Source: UBA8517 sp964606975 (lineage in GTDB: Bacteria; Patescibacteriota; Microgenomatia; UBA8517). From it: DNA of 31,051 nt. How positions within the stretch are numbered: the first letter of the stretch is position 1; each line of letters opens with the position of its first letter. Under the pieces are notes generated by a model. It saw only the letters and a list, made by a program, of their open reading frames with translations, had not been told where the DNA came from and ran no database searches. The DNA is taken from NCBI GenBank assembly GCA_964606975.1, contig CAZSGY010000023.1:1-31051 (forward strand), in the 5' to 3' direction. This document shows, piece by piece, positions 15,996 to 22,582 of this stretch. The position numbers and the translations under genes are program-made.

Positions 15996-18035
15996 GTGAA
16001 ATCACCCCAAAAAACAATTTTATTTTTATTTAAAATATTGTTTTTCTTAACTCCTTTAATTCTATGGCCTTTTACTTCAGAACTTTTTGAATTTAACAAA
16101 ATGGTTCTGGTTTATATCTTAACAACACTTATAACGGGCGCCTGGGTCATCCGAATGATTTATTCCGGAAAAATCATATTCCGTCGCACAATATTGGATA
16201 TTCCCATCTTAATTTTTTTAAGCTCGCAACTCATTTCGACAATACTTTCTATCGACATTACCACTTCCTGGCTTGGATATTATTCAAGATTTAACGGAGG
16301 AATGCTTTCATTAATTTGCTATTCCCTACTTTACTGGGCATTTGTCTCAAATATAAACCGCAAGGGTGTTTTTAAGATAAATAGCATTATTTTGCTTTCT
16401 GCCACTCTTGTAGCAATTTATGGTGTCTTGGAACGTTTGGGTATAGACAAAAATATCTGGCAGCAAGATGTCCAATCAAGAGTTTTCTCCACACTCGGAC
16501 AGCCCAATTGGCTCGCCGCCTGGTTGGTTGCACTGATTCCGATAACGTGGGCAAATTCTTTAGCTAACAGATCTGACAAAAACTATAAAAAATTTATTCC
16601 TTATACTCTCTCCACCCTCTTTTTTGTCGTTTTACTTTTTACCGGTTCCCGCTCGGGGTTGATCGGTTTTGGCTTTGCTTCCTTGATATTCTGGGGTTTG
16701 ACGTTTTTTAAAAGCAAATTCACATTTCTTAAGCCCTTCATTGTTTTCAATGTTCTAATCTTAATTTCTGCTGCCATTTTTGGTACTCAATACACTCCAA
16801 GCGCATACAAACTGATTCAAGGTAAAAGAATGTCCGCCGAGCCCAAGGCTGTTCAGAATACCGGGACTGTGTTGGAATTCGGTGGAACAGAATCCGGAAC
16901 CATCAGGAAAATTGTTTGGCAGGGAGCGCTAGATATTTGGAAACGTTATCCAATTTTTGGAACGGGTGTAGAAACATTTGCCTATTCTTATTATTTCGCC
17001 AGGCCTCTTGCCCACAACTTAACTTCAGAGTGGGATTTTATTTACAACAAAGCTCACAACGAATATTTAAATTACTTAGCCAACTCCGGATCTGTAGGAA
17101 TTCTATCTTATTTGCTAATGGTGGGATTTGCAGTTTATTTACTATTCAAAAATTCGCTCAAACAAAACGAGAACGAGATTTCAACCTTTTTAATTGCTTA
17201 CACCGCAGGATATTTATCAATATTGGTCACCAATTTCTTCGGTTTTTCGGTTGTTCCTGTGCAATTAATTTTCTTTTTGCTGCCGGCATTTTCTATAGTT
17301 CTTACAAGTTCCGATATTAAAATAAATGACGCGGAAGAAATAAAGGCAAATACATCTCAAAAGACCGGGGCATACATCGTGCTTTTATTTGCAGCTTTTA
17401 TCATTTACCTGGCTTGTCGCTATTGGTATGCCGACCTACTTTTTGCTAAAGGATCAAATTACAATAAGGTTAGTAGGCAGGACTTGGCGGTAACCTATCT
17501 ATACAAAGCCTCTCAACTTGAACCCAACCAGAGTGTTTACTTTGCTGAACTGGCAAGGTCTTATACCACTCTGGCTCTTGCCTACAATGAGGCCAAAGAG
17601 GCAACTGGCGCATCTCAGCTTTCGCAGGCGGCAATTGTAAACTCACTTAAGGCCGTGGAGCTTTCACCCGCCAATGTGAATATGAAGCGTGTAGAGTTCG
17701 GCGTTTTTATTATGTTAGCCTCAATCGATCAAAATTATTTGCTTAGTGCCAGAGATGTCCTATTGGAAGCAATCAAACAGGCTCCGACAGACGCCAAACT
17801 TCATTACAACCTGGGTCTTGTCTACTCAAGAATCGGAGAAAACGATCTGGCACTTGAGACGCTCAAAAAAACGATTGAACTAAAGCCGAACTACAAAGAT
17901 GCCAGGCTCGCCTATGCAATTTTACTTATAGATGCCAAAAAGAATTCTGAGGCCAAAGCTGAACTTGAATACATACTTAATAAAATTGACCCCAACGATT
18001 CAATGTCCAAACAGTACTTAGAAAGTATGAATTAG
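15996..18035 (+). CDS. O-antigen ligase/Wzy-type polytopic membrane protein with C-terminal TPRs
   Basis: A 679-aa protein starting at GTG. The first 440 residues or so hold about ten or more hydrophobic segments with the Wzy_C/O-antigen-ligase pattern: FSTLGQPNWLAAWL, a TGSRSGLIGF segment, then a loop with GTGVETFAYSYYF and NKAHNEYLNYLANSGSVGI, where the conserved His is expected to be catalytic. After a last membrane span near residue 470 come TPR-like helices (SVYFAELARSYTTLALAY; KLHYNLGLVYSRIGENDLAL). Relatives polymerise or ligate undecaprenyl-linked glycans or glycosylate proteins such as pilins; the substrate cannot be told. Gmd at 29199 may contribute sugar precursors. Confidence 0.85.
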   Translation: MKSPQKTILFLFKILFFLTPLILWPFTSELFEFNKMVLVYILTTLITGAWVIRMIYSGKIIFRRTILDIPILIFLSSQLISTILSIDITTSWLGYYSRFNGGMLSLICYSLLYWAFVSNINRKGVFKINSIILLSATLVAIYGVLERLGIDKNIWQQDVQSRVFSTLGQPNWLAAWLVALIPITWANSLANRSDKNYKKFIPYTLSTLFFVVLLFTGSRSGLIGFGFASLIFWGLTFFKSKFTFLKPFIVFNVLILISAAIFGTQYTPSAYKLIQGKRMSAEPKAVQNTGTVLEFGGTESGTIRKIVWQGALDIWKRYPIFGTGVETFAYSYYFARPLAHNLTSEWDFIYNKAHNEYLNYLANSGSVGILSYLLMVGFAVYLLFKNSLKQNENEISTFLIAYTAGYLSILVTNFFGFSVVPVQLIFFLLPAFSIVLTSSDIKINDAEEIKANTSQKTGAYIVLLFAAFIIYLACRYWYADLLFAKGSNYNKVSRQDLAVTYLYKASQLEPNQSVYFAELARSYTTLALAYNEAKEATGASQLSQAAIVNSLKAVELSPANVNMKRVEFGVFIMLASIDQNYLLSARDVLLEAIKQAPTDAKLHYNLGLVYSRIGENDLALETLKKTIELKPNYKDARLAYAILLIDAKKNSEAKAELEYILNKIDPNDSMSKQYLESMN

Positions 18036-18065
18036 TCCGGGAATCTCCCAGATTGGCCGATTTTT

Positions 18066-18074
18066 TGATATAAT
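18066..18074 (+). promoter_or_regulatory. Extended -10 promoter (TGA-TATAAT) of def
   Basis: TGATATAAT ends 6 nt before the ATG at 18081. This predicts a leaderless def transcript and favours the ATG over the in-frame TTG at 18075, which would lie upstream of the expected transcription start. Confidence 0.65.
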
Positions 18075-18080
18075 TTGAAT

Positions 18081-18611
18081 ATGATAAGAAAAATCGTTCT
18101 TTCTTCCAATCCTGTTTTGCGAAAGAAATCCAAGCCTGTTGTCAAAATTGACAAGAAGGTAAAAGAATTAATTAACGATCTTAAAGATACTTTAAGTGTG
18201 CAAAAAGACCCGGAGGGCGTTGGTTTGGCGGCACCGCAAATCGGTAAAAATCTCAGAGTTTTTCTGGCAAAAGATAGAAATTTTGAAAGAGTAATCATTA
18301 ACCCTGAAATACTAAAAATTGAAAAAGAATCCCATCCCGCTAAAAAGCAGAGCAAGAAAGAAATTCTGGAAGGCTGTCTTTCTATTCCCTACTACTACGG
18401 GCCGCTTGAGCGTGCACCAAAAATTACTTTAAAATATCTAAGTGAATCGGGAAAAAGCATAACTGAGACCTTTGAAGGCTTTCATGCTCAAATTATTCTG
18501 CATGAAATCGATCATCTAGAGGGTATACTCTTTGTAGACCATATCATAAGCGAAAATAAACCGCTTTATAAAGTTGAAGGTGACGAATGGGAGGAGGTTG
18601 AACTCCTTTGA
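18081..18611 (+). CDS. def: Peptide deformylase
   Basis: Removes the formyl group from nascent N-terminal Met. It is 176 aa with all three motifs: GVGLAAPQ (46-53), EGCLS (97-101) and the metal-binding HEIDH (141-145), followed by EGILFVDHI. The Cys of motif 2 and the two His ligate the metal. It is 58 nt upstream of fmt, the usual partner. The charged insert KESHPAKKQSKKE before motif 2 is not part of the common core. Confidence 0.95.
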   Translation: MIRKIVLSSNPVLRKKSKPVVKIDKKVKELINDLKDTLSVQKDPEGVGLAAPQIGKNLRVFLAKDRNFERVIINPEILKIEKESHPAKKQSKKEILEGCLSIPYYYGPLERAPKITLKYLSESGKSITETFEGFHAQIILHEIDHLEGILFVDHIISENKPLYKVEGDEWEEVELL

Positions 18612-18669
18612 GGAGCAAAAAACCCGGGTATTGACCGAAATAACACCCCTGGGAAATTAAAAGAAAATT

Positions 18670-19545
18670 ATGAAAATAGTATTTTTTGGAACGCCATACT
18701 ACGTATTACCAATCTTGAAGGAAATACATAAGAAATTTGTAACCGGACCGGGAAGGTCCCCGATTGCTGCAGTGGTTACACAACCGCCCCGACCTGTCGG
18801 ACGCAAGAAAGTTGTCATGTATTCACCGATAGACAAATGGGCGCACGAGCACGGCGTGCCCATTTATTATTCCGCTTCCGAACTTTTGGAAAGTCCCCCT
18901 GATGCAACATTGGGAATTCTAGCTTCCTACGGTGAAATTATCAAAAAAGAGGTAATTAATTTATTCCCTCAGGGAATATTGGTAGTTCACCCATCACTTT
19001 TGCCGAAATACAGAGGAGCGTCCCCCGTCCCCGCAGCCATTGCCGACGGTAATGAATTAACAGGAGTTTCTATCATTAAAATGGATGAAAAAATGGACCA
19101 CGGACCCGTTATCACTCAATTTAAAGAAGCTATTGCCATAGGTGATACCGCAGGTGTGCTACGAGACAGGCTTTTTGAAAAGTCCGCCGATGTATTAGTT
19201 GAGATGCTAACCCCCTACACCCAAGGCAAAATTAAACTAAAGCCACAGGATGAAAAGGCGGCAACTTTTACCAAAATAATGAAAAAGGAAGACGGCTACA
19301 TAGAAATAGACAAATCTTCCCCGGAATATGCTGAGCGATTTATAAGAGCCATGGATCCCTGGCCGGGCGCCTGGACATACGTTTGCCTCACAATTTCAGG
19401 AAAGCAAATCAAGAAAAGATTGAAATTACTTAAAAGCCATATTGAGGAGGACAAACTTGTTTTGGACGAAGTCCAACTGGAAGGAAAAGAGAGCGTTACC
19501 TGGAAACAATTTAAAGAAGGTTATAACGAGATGAAATTTTGCTGA
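18670..19545 (+). CDS. fmt: Methionyl-tRNA formyltransferase with altered active site
   Basis: Formylates Met-tRNA for initiation, using 10-formyl-THF. It is 291 aa (E. coli 315). The Rossmann start IVFFGTPYYVLPILKEI, SLLPKYRGASPV, TGVSIIKMDEKMDHGPVI and the C-terminal domain entry FTKIMKKEDGYI are all present. The conserved catalytic triad of this fold is Asn-His-Asp. Here His107 and Asp143 are in place, but the Asn position reads Val105 (GILVVHPSL instead of the usual GILNIHPSL-type sequence), a change needing more than one base. Either the enzyme tolerates this or the residue is compensated; I do not see a frameshift. It follows def and is probably co-transcribed. Confidence 0.93.
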   Translation: MKIVFFGTPYYVLPILKEIHKKFVTGPGRSPIAAVVTQPPRPVGRKKVVMYSPIDKWAHEHGVPIYYSASELLESPPDATLGILASYGEIIKKEVINLFPQGILVVHPSLLPKYRGASPVPAAIADGNELTGVSIIKMDEKMDHGPVITQFKEAIAIGDTAGVLRDRLFEKSADVLVEMLTPYTQGKIKLKPQDEKAATFTKIMKKEDGYIEIDKSSPEYAERFIRAMDPWPGAWTYVCLTISGKQIKKRLKLLKSHIEEDKLVLDEVQLEGKESVTWKQFKEGYNEMKFC

Positions 19546-19565
19546 TACTACCCCACAGGCTCTTT

Positions 19566-19826
19566 TTACAAAGAAGCTGCCTTTCTCGAAGATTGAGGTT
19601 TTTTAATTTTTTCTGACTTCCTGAATCTAGATATACAACTGGTACAAAGTCGCATTTGGACGCTTTTACCTTTAACCACAACAGCAATCTTCTGAAGATT
19701 GGGTTTAAAAACTCTTGCTGTTTTTTGAGCTCTCTTCTTCCAACGTTTACCGGCAACACCTCTGCCGTGAGTGCTTTGGCGTCCGTGAACTATTCCTTTT
19801 CCACAGTTATCGCAAATGTATGCCAT
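19566..19826 (-). CDS. rpmB: 50S ribosomal protein L28, zinc-ribbon form
   Basis: Large-subunit protein, 86 aa. The core IVHGRQSTHGRGVAGKRWKKR and the RVFKPNLQKI segment identify it. Cysteine pairs CDNC (5-8) and CTSC (60-63) make the zinc-binding C+ form. The C-terminus has a basic SEKIKKPQSSRKAASL tail. AGGA about 9 nt before the ATG may serve as a weak ribosome binding site. It converges on fmt and diverges from an M50 protease gene; its promoter overlaps that of the protease. Confidence 0.93.
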   Translation of the reverse strand: MAYICDNCGKGIVHGRQSTHGRGVAGKRWKKRAQKTARVFKPNLQKIAVVVKGKSVQMRLCTSCISRFRKSEKIKKPQSSRKAASL

Positions 19827-19836
19827 AATAGTTTTC

Positions 19837-19861
19837 CTAGCTGCTAGTGACTAGAAGCTAG
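19837..19861. repeat. Four CTAG tetramers at an exact 7-nt period, in the rpmB leader
   Basis: CTAG occurs at 19837, 19844, 19851 and 19858, each separated by 3 other bases. On the minus strand the run folds as CUAGCU-U-CUAG-UCA-CUAG-C-AGCUAG, a hairpin with 6 + 4 bp, located in the rpmB leader just before the AGGA. CTAG is usually rare in bacterial DNA, so four copies in 25 bp are notable. It may be an operator, an RNA control element, or a small repeat. Confidence 0.6.
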
Positions 19862-19867
19862 ATTGAG

Positions 19868-19896
19868 ATTATACTATTAACAACCTTAAATCGCAA
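19868..19896. promoter_or_regulatory. Overlapping divergent promoters of rpmB and the M50 protease gene
   Basis: Minus strand: TTGCGA (19896-19891), 17 bp, TATAAT (19873-19868), a good promoter for rpmB with a leader of about 35 nt. Plus strand: TATACT at 19870-19875, 20 nt before the protease ATG at 19896. The two -10 hexamers share 4 bp, so the promoters should exclude each other, and the rpmB -35 overlaps the protease start codon. Confidence 0.6.
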
Positions 19897-20540
19897 TGGA
19901 TGTACTAATTTTTATTATCGGTGTCGCAGGCTTTGCAATGGCAATTATTCTGCACGAAATATCCCACGGATTCGTTGCCGAAAAGCTGGGTGACCCAACC
20001 GCGAGACTATTGGGAAGGCTTACTTTAAACCCTTTAAAGCATATCGACATTTTCGGTACTCTTGTTTTACCGCTTACACTCATTGTTCTGCGTTCTCCGT
20101 TTGTTTTCGGTTGGGCAAAGCCCGTGCCGATAGACCCCTATAATCTCAAAAACCCCAAAAAGGACTTGGCTCTAATTGCACTTGCGGGCCCGCTGACCAA
20201 TGTTGCGTTTGCAATTATCCTGTCCATATTTTTGAGAATATTGCTTGCCGTCTTCCCCGACTTCAGCACAATAACTTTATTTACTTATTTAATACAATTT
20301 AATGTAGTTTTGGCGGTCTTTAATTTGTTACCAATACACCCTCTGGACGGAGGCAAAATTCTGGCAGGGCTTCTGCCGCAAAAGGATGTCCTCTCCTTCA
20401 ATCGTTTTATGGACAGATTCGGCATCATTTTAATTTTTATACTGATTTTCCCTTCTTTCGGAGGCAGTTCACTTTTGGGAATGGTTACAGGTCCCATTAT
20501 TAATTTTCTTCTCAAATTACTCATCCCGGGCTATATTTGA
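19896..20540 (+). CDS. Site-2 protease family (M50) membrane metalloprotease, no PDZ
   Basis: A 214-aa polytopic protein. HEISH (residues 21-25) in the first membrane segment and NLLPIHPLDGGKIL near residue 147 give the zinc site of the M50 family. It lacks a PDZ domain, so it belongs to the small SpoIVFB/Rip-like subgroup rather than RseP. The segment VFGWAKPVPIDPYNLKNPKKDL is typical of this subgroup. The substrate is unknown. Its stop codon TGA lies within the -35 of the downstream candidate RNA gene. Confidence 0.88.
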   Translation: MDVLIFIIGVAGFAMAIILHEISHGFVAEKLGDPTARLLGRLTLNPLKHIDIFGTLVLPLTLIVLRSPFVFGWAKPVPIDPYNLKNPKKDLALIALAGPLTNVAFAIILSIFLRILLAVFPDFSTITLFTYLIQFNVVLAVFNLLPIHPLDGGKILAGLLPQKDVLSFNRFMDRFGIILIFILIFPSFGGSSLLGMVTGPIINFLLKLLIPGYI

Positions 20541-20564
20541 GGTTGACGTCCATGGTAATATAAT
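20537..20564 (+). promoter_or_regulatory. Promoter of the candidate RNA at 20568, TTGAGG-16-TATAAT
   Basis: TTGAGG (20537-20542), 16 bp and a perfect TATAAT (20559-20564) sit at the end of the M50 gene with no ORF downstream, which points to a non-coding transcript starting near 20568-20572. Confidence 0.5.
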
Positions 20565-20567
20565 AGT

Positions 20568-20723
20568 GACCCTGTCGATAGAAGATCTGGTTTAAATTTC
20601 CTGATCAAATAAATTTGCAACGGGAAGGCGGAGTCCGACCAAAGCCTTTGAGCGGAGGAAGGCAGCTTACCCACCTGGATTTTCCAGGAATGCAGCCAGG
20701 CTTTTAAAGGCGGGGTCCTTTTT
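20568..20723 (+). ncRNA. Candidate structured RNA of about 155 nt, unidentified
   Basis: The 224 bp between the M50 gene and tRNA-Thr hold no plausible ORF but have a promoter and a foldable transcript. The 5' end GACCCUG (20568-20574) pairs with CGGGGUC (20711-20717, one G-U), directly followed by CUUUUU, so the closing stem could act as terminator. Inside are GAUCUGG/CCUGAUC (20584-20606, one mismatch), AAAGCCU/AGGCUUU (20641-20647 with 20698-20704) and the apical CCUGGA-UUU-UCCAGG (20674-20688). An alternative GCCUUU/AAAGGC pairing exists. It lacks the GGAA-loop SRP motif and RNase P or tmRNA signatures; 6S-like or novel are open options. Confidence 0.45.
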
Positions 20724-20746
20724 GACTCGAATTTAGCTTCACTTGC

Positions 20747-20755
20747 TGGTATAAT
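20747..20755 (+). promoter_or_regulatory. Extended -10 promoter (TGG-TATAAT) of tRNA-Thr
   Basis: TGGTATAAT ends 9 nt before the first base of the tRNA, so the 5' trailer removed by RNase P would be only about 2-3 nt. Confidence 0.6.
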
Positions 20756-20764
20756 TCCTTTAGC

Positions 20765-20836
20765 GCCGATGTAGCTCAGCGGTAGAGCACCTGTTTTGTA
20801 AACAGGGGGTCGATGGTTCGAATCCATTCGTCGGCT
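20765..20836 (+). tRNA. tRNA-Thr(TGT)
   Basis: A cloverleaf of 72 nt: acceptor GCCGATG pairs with CGTCGGC (one G-U), the D-arm contains AGCTCAGCGGTAGAGC, the anticodon stem CCTGT/ACAGG encloses TTTGTAA with anticodon TGT, and the T-arm is GATGG-TTCGAAT-CCATT. The discriminator is T and CCA is not encoded, so CCA must be added after transcription. Its last 18 nt recur 63 bp downstream. Confidence 0.95.
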
Positions 20837-20899
20837 CAAAGTCGACTCACGGATTTGGTGCCGAGTAAGGTAAATGCACGGCGAATCCATTCGTCGGCT
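20819..20899. repeat. 18-bp direct repeat of the tRNA-Thr 3' end
   Basis: CGAATCCATTCGTCGGCT occurs at 20819-20836 (end of the tRNA-Thr gene) and again at 20882-20899, where it is followed by TCCA. Repeats of a tRNA 3' end are typical attachment-site remnants, but the 45-bp interval carries no mobile gene; a partial tRNA duplication is the alternative. Confidence 0.7.
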
Positions 20900-21005
20900 T
20901 CCACAGTAACAAAATTTCTATGGGAATTTTGAAAGGAGTAACCGACAAGCGTTAGGATCCAAAACCGAAGGTTTTGTGATACGATTAGCGCGTCGAGTTA
21001 CGACG
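20893..21005 (+). other. Hairpin-rich spacer between tRNA-Thr and tRNA-Tyr
   Basis: Three stems lie in the 170-bp spacer: CAAAATTTC-TATG-GGAATTTTG (20910-20931, 9 bp with one G-T), itself enclosed by GTCGG...CCGAC (20893-20897 with 20942-20946); CAAAACC-GAA-GGTTTTG (20960-20976, 7 bp); and CGTCG-AGTTA-CGACG (20991-21005) ending 1 nt before tRNA-Tyr. A weak extended -10, TGA-TACGAT (20977-20985), could start the tRNA-Tyr transcript. No ORF is supported. Confidence 0.4.
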
Positions 21006-21006
21006 A

Positions 21007-21091
21007 GCTGAGGTGGCGGAGCGGTCAAACGCACGAGACTGTAAATCTCGCGTCCGAAAGGGCTACTCAGGTTCGAATCCTGACCTCAGCA
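21007..21091 (+). tRNA. tRNA-Tyr(GTA)
   Basis: A class II tRNA of 85 nt: acceptor GCTGAGG/CCTCAGC, anticodon stem CGAGA/TCTCG with loop CTGTAAA (anticodon GTA), a long variable arm around TCCGAAAGGGC, and T-arm TCAGG-TTCGAAT-CCTGA. The discriminator is A and no CCA is encoded. The queA start follows 38 nt later with no clear promoter between, so the two may share a transcript. Confidence 0.95.
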
Positions 21092-21129
21092 CTCACATGC
21101 GTTCGTGATTTGTTGGACTCAACCGGTTC

Positions 21130-22188
21130 ATGCTTACCACAGATTTTGATTACAACTTACCGACCGGCCTCATAGCCAACTCCCCCGCTTTTCCTCGCGA
21201 CCATTCCCGCTTAATGGTTATTGATCGAAAAAATGGGGAAATTTTCCATCACCGTTTTTATGAAATTGAGAAATATTTGGGGAGTAATGATGTTTTGGTT
21301 TTAAATAAGACCAAGGTTTTTCCGGCCAGAATTTATGCTAATAAAGTCACGGGTGGAAAAGTCGAGATACTTTTCTTGGAAGAAGTTAAACCTAAAATTT
21401 GGAAAACCCTTACCCATCCGGGGTTGAAAATAAACACTAATATTTCGCTAAACAAAAACTTATTTAATGTTATCGCCCATGAAGACCAAACAGTTTTAAT
21501 TGACACCCATTTGACAAAAGACAAGCTCATGGAACTTCTTAAACTTCATGGACACACCCCGATTCCCCCATATATCAAATCCGACAGATCTGAGGATAAT
21601 TTAAGAAAGGTTTATCAAACAGTTTACGCAAATAGCGTAGGCTCGGTTGCAGCGCCAACAGCAGGTTTTCATTTTACTCAAAAGTTACTAAATAAACTCA
21701 GGGCCAAAGGAGTCCAAATCGAATATGTAACTTTGCATGTTGGTTTGGGAACTTTTGCTCCCGTAAAAAGTAAAAACATCGAGGACCACGCCATACATTA
21801 TGAATATTTTGAAATTGATAAAAATACCGTCCATAAGCTCAACATAGCCAAGAAAAGCGGTAAGCGAATAATTGCAGTTGGCACAACTACAGCCCGGGTT
21901 TTAGAAACAGTTGCAAATGAAAATCGTAAATTGATAGTTGGCGACTCAAATTTTACAAACCTGTTTATCTATCCCCCTTACAAATTCAAATTTGTTGACT
22001 CATTAATAACAAATTTCCACCTACCAAAATCTACACTTTTGGCTTTGGTTTCCGCTTTTGTCAGCTATCCGAATACGAGCGAAAAATTTGAAAATTTCAG
22101 ATCATCCATAATCGGAAAGGCATATCAAGAGGCCGTAAAAGAAAAATATGGATTTTACTCTTTTGGAGATGGCAGCTTCATAATCTAA
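21130..22188 (+). CDS. queA: S-adenosylmethionine:tRNA ribosyltransferase-isomerase QueA
   Basis: Adds the epoxycyclopentanediol ring precursor to preQ1 in tRNA anticodon position 34 during queuosine synthesis. It is 352 aa, full length. Motifs are FDYNLPTGLIANSPAFPRDH (residues 6-25), VLVLNKTKVFPARI, the SAM-region SVAAPTAGFHFT, YVTLHVGLGTFAPVKS, and the C-terminal TNFHLPKSTLLALVSAF. It lies directly downstream of tRNA-Tyr(GTA), one of the four tRNAs that carry queuosine, so one transcript may hold the enzyme and a substrate. tgt and queG/queH are not in the window. Confidence 0.96.
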   Translation: MLTTDFDYNLPTGLIANSPAFPRDHSRLMVIDRKNGEIFHHRFYEIEKYLGSNDVLVLNKTKVFPARIYANKVTGGKVEILFLEEVKPKIWKTLTHPGLKINTNISLNKNLFNVIAHEDQTVLIDTHLTKDKLMELLKLHGHTPIPPYIKSDRSEDNLRKVYQTVYANSVGSVAAPTAGFHFTQKLLNKLRAKGVQIEYVTLHVGLGTFAPVKSKNIEDHAIHYEYFEIDKNTVHKLNIAKKSGKRIIAVGTTTARVLETVANENRKLIVGDSNFTNLFIYPPYKFKFVDSLITNFHLPKSTLLALVSAFVSYPNTSEKFENFRSSIIGKAYQEAVKEKYGFYSFGDGSFII

Positions 22189-22217
22189 AGGGGTGCGGAC
22201 GCAAAGCATGGAAGTTG

Positions 22218-22289
22218 AGCCTGAGGTGAGGATTGAACTCACGACCCCGTACTTACCAAGTACGTGCTCTGCCACTGAGCTACCCAGGC
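22218..22289 (-). tRNA. tRNA-Thr(GGT)
   Basis: A minus-strand cloverleaf of 72 nt: acceptor GCCTGGG/CTCAGGC (one G-T), D-arm AGCTCAGTGGCAGAGC, anticodon stem CGTAC/GTACG with loop TTGGTAA (anticodon GGT), and T-arm GTGAG-TTCAATC-CTCAC. The discriminator is T and no CCA is encoded. TATAAT on the minus strand (22304-22309) lies 14 nt upstream. Confidence 0.94.
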
Positions 22290-22303
22290 ATGATTCGGAT
22301 TCA

Positions 22304-22309
22304 ATTATA
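22304..22309 (-). promoter_or_regulatory. -10 hexamer of tRNA-Thr(GGT)
   Basis: A perfect TATAAT on the minus strand ends 14 nt before the tRNA 5' end; no clear -35 accompanies it. Confidence 0.5.
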
Positions 22310-22345
22310 CAACATGGCCTACATATTCCCTAGTGTCTAAATCTG

Positions 22346-22354
22346 TGTTAAAAT
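22346..22354 (+). promoter_or_regulatory. Extended -10 promoter (TGT-TAAAAT) of rpmG
   Basis: TGTTAAAAT ends 9 nt before the rpmG ATG, predicting a leader of 0-3 nt. Confidence 0.55.
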
Positions 22355-22363
22355 GTCGTCTAT

Positions 22364-22558
22364 ATGGCAAAAAAAGGTGGGGCTAGAGAAACAGTAGCTT
22401 TAATTTGTTCCGTCTGTAAAAATCAAAATTACATTACAGAGAGGAACAAAATAAACATGGAATTAAAGGGACAAAAAGGAGCCAAGTTGGAACTTAAGAA
22501 ATATTGTCATGCCTGCAGAAAAGTTCAGGTACACAAAGAAACATCCAAGCTCAAATAA
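22364..22558 (+). CDS. rpmG: 50S ribosomal protein L33, zinc-ribbon form
   Basis: A 64-aa large-subunit protein. CSVCKNQNYITERNK and LELKKYCHACRKVQVHKETS are the L33 signature, with two CxxC pairs (zinc-binding form). The N-terminus AKKGGARETVALI is typical. It stands alone, whereas in many genomes it neighbours secE/nusG or rpmB. The transcript is predicted leaderless. Confidence 0.94.
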   Translation: MAKKGGARETVALICSVCKNQNYITERNKINMELKGQKGAKLELKKYCHACRKVQVHKETSKLK

Positions 22559-22582
22559 CTCCTGGCTGCTTGGCGGAAGAAA

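Noticed and set aside
20568..20723. SRP (4.5S) RNA as identity of the first candidate RNA
   Set aside because: GCAGCC and a CCAGG stretch resemble part of the SRP motif, but the GGAA-capped helix with its 5' UCAG partner strand is absent.
20531..20890. A 119-aa minus-strand frame across tRNA-Thr containing RMDSNHRPPVYKTGALPLSY
   Set aside because: This is the well-known antisense shadow of a tRNA-Thr gene; the cloverleaf on the plus strand explains the sequence.
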